DNA from: Choanephora cucurbitarum | Lineage: Eukaryota; Mucoromycota; Mucoromycetes; Mucorales; Choanephoraceae | DNA: 64,000 bases | NCBI GenBank assembly: GCA_025331435.1 | Contig: JAIWNI010000059.1 | Coordinates: 123,774 to 187,773, forward strand | Direction: 5' to 3' | In this document: positions 57,291 through 64,000 of the stretch, piece after piece | How the letters are laid out: each line of letters opens with the position of its first letter | How positions within the stretch are numbered: position 1 is the stretch's first letter | Position numbers and translations under genes: made by a program | The notes under the pieces: generated by a model | The model's input: the letters and a program-made list of their open reading frames with translations, nothing else | Told to the model about the DNA's origin: nothing | The model's database searches: none

Positions 57291-57692
57291 CTTAAGAAAA
57301 TATACACACAAAAGAAAAAATAATAATAATAACGAAAGAAAGAGAAAGAAAAGCGATCGATGTATGTGCGTGTATTTATATTCATACATGTTTCATACTC
57401 ATCTATCAGATCACTCGGCACTCAAAAAATCTTCAGGACCTTTCATTCTTCATGGTGTGGTGGTACAGTGACACAAACGAACATGTAAAAAAAAAAGAAA
57501 GTGTGTATTCTCTAACCTTATCGCACCCCTTTGTCCTTTTCTCCCTTTTAGTGTGTTTACTATATTTAACCTAAAAAAACAATGCGTTTCTTTGGAGAAG
57601 AAAATTTTGAATTTATTTCAAAGAAGTATAAAATAGCTTTTTGAGTGCAGTAAAGTAAGAAAGAAAAAGATGAACGAAAACAAACAAACAAA
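57291..57692. other. Short intergenic region
   Basis: About 400 bp between the promoter of the MGCC gene and the 3' end of the ERCC8-like gene. It includes AAAATAATAATAATAA and purine-rich GAAAGAAAG runs. Nothing else is seen. Confidence 0.6.
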
Positions 57693-59327
57693 CTAAGAAT
57701 GTATGTCTTCATCACTATCACTCCATGTATCTCCATTATACTGATCAAAAAAAAAGAAAGGGATCAATCGGTGTGATGTTGCATTTTAAACTATTTACTT
57801 TACCTCTACTTCTATTGATTGCATTACACTCTCATCCTGCATAGGTGGTTCCCAAACTAAAATCTCGCCACCATTTGACCCACTATAGAGCTCCTGATAA
57901 TTTTCTCTCTTTTCAGTACATATTACTCGACCATATGCCCCTTTCAATCGACGGACCAATACGCCATCCAATAGACGATAGACCAAGACCTGTCTATCAT
58001 CACTGGGTATATAGAGCAATGGGGGCCAGATTTCGTTTGTGATGGTTGGTCTGAGGCCGAGTTCAAATCGGTTCCGCCAACTGGTTCCGTAATTGACTAA
58101 TGTATTGAGACCTGTCTTTGTATCCCATAACCGGATCCTTTCATCCAGTCCCAGTGACACTAAATAACGACCATCTTTCGTCACAGTCATACCATTGATA
58201 CCCTTTCCATGAGCCATATTCAGTTCAGATAGAGGGTCTCGGTTGACTAGTAAAGATTGAGTGATGAATGCTTCTGTCTAACCATTTTCTTTACCTGTAT
58301 TGTCTTGATCTAGAGACATCAAACAAGAAGATGCTCTTCGAATATCCCAGACTCGAATGGTACCATCATTTCTATTGCATTTTTTTTTAAAAAGGTAAGA
58401 TTTCATTAATTTTTTTTTTGCTTTACCCTCCTGAGTACAAAATATAATCTTGGCTTGAAGACCAAATACATGATAATACAGAACCTGAGTGACCCGTCAA
58501 GGAATGAGTGAAGGCACCACTCTCTAGGTCACACAGTCGAATCCTGGGCTCACTTGCTGCACCTTTCAGATAAAGGAAAGTTAGATGATATTGATATTTA
58601 TAGTTGACTCTTTTTTTCTTTTTTTACTTGCAACAAGAGAATGAGAAGCAATGGTTGACATAGACTGACAATTGATTCTTGACCCTAATTCAAATTCATA
58701 GGCTGACTATGATCTTGTATTAAATTTGCAAGTACCATACATCTCAGTTTTGGTATCTCCATACTTTCATTGTGTTTGTATCCCAAACTTTGATTGTTGT
58801 GTCATAACTGGATGTGATAAACATGCCTGTATCAAAAGGGTACCAACTAGCTGATGTTACTGCATATTTGTGTTGATCTTCTCTGTTATAAACATTAATC
58901 AGTGAGTTACCATTTTTTAGTTTAGAGTGGTTAGTTACCTTGCGACACTCGCAATAGGCTCATTTCTTTCATATTCATTAGGAATCGCTTGCAAGTCATA
59001 GATATGTACTTTTCCATCACTTCCACCAGTCAATAGACTATACGATATGATAAATAAAGATGACATGTTGTTTCTCTTTTTTTCTTTTCTTTTACTATCG
59101 TTGCTCAACATCCTCAATCTGCAAAGAATGAACACCGCCTTTATTTTGTGATAGATTAGACATAAAAGCAAAATTGTTTTGGTCACCAACAACAGACCTC
59201 GGTGCGAACGCGCTAATTCTTTTGTTCTACTTAACTGTAGGCTATAAGCTCTTTTGGTGGATTCTGCTCTTTCAAGCCTTAAAGAACTAATAGTACCGTG
59301 TTCTCTTCTCTTTAGAAAATGATACAT
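57693..59327 (-). CDS. ERCC8/CSA-like WD40 protein (transcription-coupled DNA repair, CUL4-DDB1 substrate receptor)
   Basis: Multi-exon minus-strand gene, roughly nine exons. The N-terminus [19 protein letters not shown] is the ERCC8 signature block; a short intron then leads to [20 protein letters not shown]. Blades follow with [52 protein letters not shown] and [18 protein letters not shown]. The end, [20 protein letters not shown], is followed by a 48-bp last exon (57740-57693) coding [15 protein letters not shown], which parallels the acidic WSSSDEE tail of human CSA. CSA recruits the CUL4-DDB1 ubiquitin ligase to stalled RNA polymerase II. Several exon borders (58260-58750) are approximate. 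The start ATG at 59327 is the first before the signature block. Confidence 0.82.
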
Positions 59328-59402
59328 CAGATTTAGAAAGAAAAAAAAAAAAGGAAAAGAGCTGCATGACCACATCATAAACCTCGGAATTTTAAATGTA
59401 TT

Positions 59403-60779
59403 TTATTCTTCATCCAGTTCAATTGATTCTACTTGAAAGCTATGTGTCATACCCTCTTCATCAGTGACACCACTGACAAGTTGAAAAGAAGTATCATTGT
59501 TTTCATCCACAAGTCTTCCATCAATATAGCTAGCATCTAGTGTAGGTGTCTCCTTTTCTTCCTCAGTCTGTCTCAACACATGCTTTTCCAAAAATTCATG
59601 AATGGCAGTAAAATAACCTGGCTGCATACATGTATCATTATGTGTGCCATGAGGAAATGATGTCCATACTTTCTCTGCTCTTGACTCACTTAGTTCATTT
59701 AGTTTGATCATATGGGCTGGTGGAATCAATTCATCTCTAGCACCAGCTAAAAATAGAATAGGCGTCTTGACAATACGTTGGATACTTTTTTCACTTGGCC
59801 ATTGTTGATGACACAAGAATGTAAAGTGTTTAAGAAATGGCATGACACTTGGAATCAACTTGGGCTGATTAATAGAAAAAAGAGAGTCAAAAAGAGGTTT
59901 ATACAGAACAACTGTGATTATTTACCAAACTCAAGAATGTGTTTTCAATCATCAATCCAGAGAAAGAATCTTCATTACGAGATACAAGATCAATAGCGAC
60001 AGCACCACCAATGGATTGACCATAAGCTACAAGTGGGGTATCTTTCAGGATAGGATGCTCTCTTACAAAATCTAACATGGTCTGATAACAAGATGTTTAG
60101 AATCAAATTGGGCAGCTGATGGGCTATAGGACATACCTGGGCATCGATTCTTAATCCCTTTTCATTAGGGCTACCTTCGCTTTTGCCATAGCCTCTATAG
60201 GACAACATAACCACGTTGCATTTTGATCTATCATGGAATATTTTGGCGATAGGTAAGCGATGACCCTATATTTTTTTTTGTAAATTAGAAAGGATTATTT
60301 CACAGGGCATTGGACAAGGAAAAGTTTGACTTTTATACCATATTGCCTGCATTTGCCTATAAAAAAAACAGAGAGAGAGAGAGCATTAAGTATACAAGAC
60401 AACGAGAACAAAAAAGAAAGTCTATAATATTTACATGGAAGTATAAAATGGTAGGTGATCGTTTTGCTTGTTCTTTGTCGGCCTGAATGATAATATAACT
60501 CTTTAACTTGACACCGTCTCGAGTCAATAGATTTTCTTCTGTATATTGCATACCGAAATCAGAAGGCAATGCAACCTGTTTTTTTTTAGTGATAACTCAT
60601 TCGACATACAGACAATTACTTACTTCTTGACGTGACCCTTCAGGGAATGAGGCTGGATAAATCAGTTTACATTGGTACATATATAACAGGACAACGCCTG
60701 TTAGCCCGGTAATCCCTGTAAATGTCAAGGCGTAATTAAGCCAATGTGGCATATTTATTTTAAATAGAGAGTCAGGCAT
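59403..60779 (-). CDS. ABHD13/Bem46-like alpha/beta hydrolase
   Basis: Six exons (60779-60624, 60575-60435, 60356-60339, 60265-60137, 60081-59926, 59864-59403), all phase 0, give 353 residues. An N-terminal hydrophobic anchor (LNYALTFTGITGLTGVVLLY) is followed by KLIYPASFPEGSRQE. The hydrolase core has YFHANAGNMGHRLPIAKIF (oxyanion part), VVMLSYRGYGKSEGSPNEKG, the nucleophile elbow YGQSIGGAVAIDL, acid loop ARDELIPP and His loop HGTHNDTC, so the Ser-Asp-His triad is complete. Exon 3 is only 18 bp and codes ANAGNM. Bem46/ABHD13 proteins are single-pass enzymes of the ER or plasma membrane with a role in fungal polarity or depalmitoylation; the substrate is unknown. An alternative upstream start (60881) would add a second hydrophobic stretch. 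Confidence 0.87.
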
Positions 60780-62143
60780 GCTGAGGCTATTTTTAAACAA
60801 AGAAAGAGGAAAGAAAAGGAGGAAAAAAATAATAATCCATATCCCAAGTGAGGTTATAGCCTTTTCAAATCCAGATAGCATCGGTTCACTTCCGGGCGAA
60901 TCAAATTTGATTTTTAGACGCTTCAGTTTACCTTTTCGGGCAAGAGCTGGAATATACCTTTTAAAGCCTTATTTCGTAGATAAGGTAGAGTTACGAACGT
61001 ATTAATTTCATCCTACTACATATTATCTTAAAGCCTACTTCTTGTCATTAGTTGGATCTATATTTTGCAAAAGGCATCTAGAGCTTTCTTTTTGCATCAT
61101 TTCCAAAGATAGCTTGAACAGTCAGAAAAAGGGAAAAAGGCAAAGTGCGTTTCCTCAAAGTGTATTGATAACAAAAATATACGAACCTGAGAGAGAGAAA
61201 GCTTTGTTGACACATGCTCACAACAGAGAATTGAAAAGATTCAATGAAGAATCCTTCAAAAAATTAACCAATACAACGCATTAGTCAAGTTTTTCAAACC
61301 TTGAACTCAATTAGATAAGTCAATCCGGTAACTTCTCTTCACTTTGTAACCACTTAAAATGATGACACGCAAACTCAAATACTTCAAGACACAACACTAT
61401 AGTGGGATTTGGCTTGGATTGTCTAGTGTTGAGATATTCAATTGATGAAAAGAAACCTTCTCAAAACGTAATCTTAAGGTTAATAGGGTTTTCGTAGAAG
61501 GTGTATGTAGCAAAGTAACTAGCCGAATATGGTTTCAAGGCTAAGTTAACTTTAATTCCCACTGATAAGAAAGAAGAGGTATTATTGATTGTAATATGAT
61601 GACCCCCAAGAGCAATTACATAACAAAAAAAAATCAAAAGACAAATTAGAAAGTACTTTCTGAAACAGTATCTATAGGCAACAGCTATCTATAGCAGTTC
61701 CCCTAAGGTAATTGATGGAGAGTGATGATCTAACAAGAAAAAAGCATTCTCAAATGGTCTCAATACAAGCTACACGTCGTCTTGATTCTCATTTCATTGT
61801 GTATCAACAACAATCAAAAGGCCATAATGATATTTTCGCTCAAACGTCTCTTTTGTCTTACCCTACAACTAACTCTTTGCACTTTGTGTAGAAGTTGAAA
61901 CAAAGAAGACAAGAAAGAAAAAGCGATCAGTAGCAAAAACAAACCACCTTCTGTTAGCAATGCCTTGTTTGATTCTTTTTGAACCAATCTCTTGTAGACC
62001 TTGGCTATGCATCCTGAGAATTTCCTTTCGTCCTTTGTTCAGACCAGATGACAACCTATATCACTACTCTTGTTCTTTGTACTTCTTATGCAATCTACAC
62101 CGAACAAAAGTAGGACCAGGAGTAAAAAGAAAGTCTTAAGTAA

Positions 62144-62263
62144 TTATGCATTTTTGAAAGGAATGGATTTTTGGGGCGCGACATATCGATTATGTCTTAG
62201 TCTATGGATAGCCTTCCTGATGGTGTTTTCATAAATTTTCTCTGGAACAATACTCGCTATTTC
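62144..62263 (-). pseudogene. Tc1/mariner-like transposase fragment (helix-turn-helix remnant)
   Basis: A 40-codon minus-strand open stretch reads EIASIVPEKIYENTIRKAIH followed by RLRHNRYVAPQKSIPF and a stop. The pattern (T)-IR-AIHRL-x-NR-VA-x-KS/P resembles the second helix-turn-helix and linker of Tc1/mariner transposases. The DDE domain expected next is absent, so it is a dead fragment. The similarity is by eye and short. Confidence 0.35.
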
Positions 62264-63118
62264 TGTTAAAAGTCACCCGCCTATCTGTTGGTACCTCTTT
62301 CTCTCCAAAAAGTACATCACAAACAACTCTGGTAATTTCTTAGTGAACCTGGCGCATGTTGAACAAAATCTCTTTCTCTGACTCTTCAGCCAATAGTCTT
62401 TACACTGTCTTTATTCCTTAAAGAAAACAACGCCTGGTATTGGTTTACAAAGATTAGTACCACTGTTGATGTGAATGCCTTGCCAGAATAATTGAGGCAC
62501 ATGTCATTCAAATACTTACTATCTGTTTGGTCCCAATTTTGCTTAAATGCAGAAATCGTTTGGAATCCGGTCCTTTCAGCATTATGTAGTCATAATTTTA
62601 TTCAACGGAATTGAATACAGCACACACGTTTAGAAGCTACTCTTAAAGCAAGTTGCGCTTTTGCTTTTTCTATATACAACGCGTAACCTTTTTTTTTATC
62701 AGGGTTTGTGAGTCTCGGAAACCATACTATATGAACTCGTCAAATCTGCTCTATACAGCTTGCACTTGCCCATGATCATGTACAACAACCTATTCTCTTT
62801 ATCCATTCCTACCAATATGACTAGTGGTTAAAAGTATTTTTTATCAACAGCCGTTGAACCTTTTCTTCTTTCAAAAAAAGGACATTGAGAAAAAAAGACG
62901 CAGCTGTTCGTGCCTATAAGAGGGCAAGTAGTGCTATCTAAATAGCATTAATTTACTTACTGTGTCTCATAGAACATTTTTGAAAAAGACAATGAGATTA
63001 CAAGCAATGTCAAGAAAAGCCTGGAAGGCCAAATAGGTTATGTTTGCATATTTTTGTGAGCAACATTCTATCGAGTAGTCAATCAATCTATTGACAATGG
63101 TGTTGTAAGCAAAACTGA

Positions 63119-63713
63119 TCTGATGAAGTTGAATCTGATGGTGACGAAGAAGAGAAAACCCGAGTAAGAAAGAGAAAATTGTGCTCTGAGAGTAACGTAC
63201 TGTTTGTAATCAAGACGATTCTTGCAACAGTTTTTGCTGAAACCGGTATGAAATAGAAGTCTGGCGAGAGAGAATTGCGGAAATTGCCAAGAAGATGAAG
63301 CTTTACAGCAGCAGGTGCTCAAGCAGAAGTTACATTAATGGGATCGGTCACAACAAAAAAAGGACTTGCAATGTGTGCTTCTGAGGCAAAAGACACCTCC
63401 TCTTTCTCCTCTTGACAGCCCAAATACCAAAGAGCATAAGTTGCTCCAAGAACATATAGGTTCATGCTCAAATGTTTGATGTGGAAAAGTCAAATTGGTT
63501 ATTGGATTAGAATCGCATAATGAGAGAATGATTCATTTACATTATAGCAAGCATTGAGCCAAAGAGGTTATATACCAAATTAGAAACTATTACGGTGTTG
63601 ATGTTGTTCTGCAGGGTAAGTTCCTCATGATTCCTCAAGACGTCAAGGAACTTGACAATTATAAAGAGACACCTGTAACTCTTTTTGAGCATCAGGTAAA
63701 GTACTTGTATTGA
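63119..63713 (+). pseudogene. Decayed protein-coding relic of unknown family
   Basis: Two open plus-strand pieces with protein-like composition. 63119-63256 reads SDEVESDGDEEEKTRVRKRK then LCSESNVLFVIKTILATVFA. 63558-63713 reads VIYQIRNYYGVDVVLQGKFL then MIPQDVKELDNYKETPVTLF. Stops and frame changes separate them and no start or splice sites support a current gene. It may be a repeated fungal gene or element that has degenerated. Confidence 0.3.
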
Positions 63714-64000
63714 CAAAGTGAAAGAAACATGAAAGGAAAAAAAAAAGTTACGCAAATACCCTAGAATGCTTTATTAGAGTACAGCCGTCATCTTGTGACA
63801 GAGACCTAAAAGAAAGAGGAACAAGAGTTTTGCCAAATATACTAAAGTTCATAACAAGAAGCAGCTTTTGTTTCTTTATCTTACATTTCTTTTGAAGCTT
63901 CCCTCAAGCAAGAGATATGGAGAGCTTTAGCATGTTTCACAACAAGTCTTTGTTCCTTTGAAACCACTTTCTCCAACAAGTACAGTACTACCCTGCAATA

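Larger units (their letters stand above)
60780..64000. other. Gene-poor terminal region with element relics
   Basis: No intact gene. Short plus ORFs at 60778-61284 lack motifs. Two protein-like relics are listed separately (62144-62263 and 63119-63713). The rest is AT-rich and shows no clear repeats. Confidence 0.5.

Overview
The window is eukaryotic nuclear DNA from a filamentous fungus, most likely an early-diverging one (Mucoromycota, probably Mucorales). The evidence is AT-rich intergenic DNA, many short GT-AG introns (about 45-130 bp) with CTAAC-like branch sites, T-rich promoters, and protein sequences close to mucoralean and animal-like orthologues (ACADSB-type acyl-CoA dehydrogenase, SMU1, ERCC8/CSA, ABHD13). 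The species cannot be fixed from sequence alone. No rRNA, convincing tRNA, CRISPR array or viral gene was seen.

Layout. 1-4.4 kb: 3' end of an ARID2/RSC9-like zinc-finger gene, then a gene-poor stretch with a decayed gene. 4.4-21.5 kb: a normal housekeeping block with a Bud14/Tea4-like SH3-RA polarity protein, a branched/short-chain acyl-CoA dehydrogenase, clathrin heavy chain, a small putative mitochondrial protein, a two-RRM protein with a 19-residue repeat tail (minus strand) and a zinc-independent MDR oxidoreductase (minus strand). 22.4-26.7 kb: the accessory locus, a minus-strand Fanzor-like (eukaryotic TnpB) protein with a complete RuvC-III and zinc ribbon. A companion ORF ends 9 bp upstream of it, and a 137-bp TA-flanked MITE sits across its 3' end and supplies its last residues and stop codon. 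28.7-47 kb: glycine decarboxylase P protein, a 16-exon MLH3 (minus), a vacuolar-type amino-acid transporter, a four-TM PPxY protein, a KH-like protein (minus) and an MFS transporter. 46.7-60.8 kb: SMU1 (minus), a 2.7-kb spacer with a second MITE, a coiled-coil RhoGAP, ORC2 (minus), a tiny MGCC-start lipidated protein (minus), ERCC8/CSA (minus) and an ABHD13/Bem46 hydrolase (minus). 60.8-64 kb: no intact gene, but relics including a Tc1/mariner-like helix-turn-helix fragment.

Most genes are independent housekeeping units. The loose themes are DNA maintenance (MLH3, ORC2, ERCC8), polarity and trafficking (SH3-RA protein, RhoGAP, clathrin) and mitochondrial catabolism (acyl-CoA dehydrogenase, GCV P protein). 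The most unusual region is the Fanzor locus. Eukaryotic TnpB homologues are known RNA-guided nucleases, and here one is recognisable, has the family's rearranged active site, and looks as if it is decaying or has been rebuilt by insertion of another transposable element.
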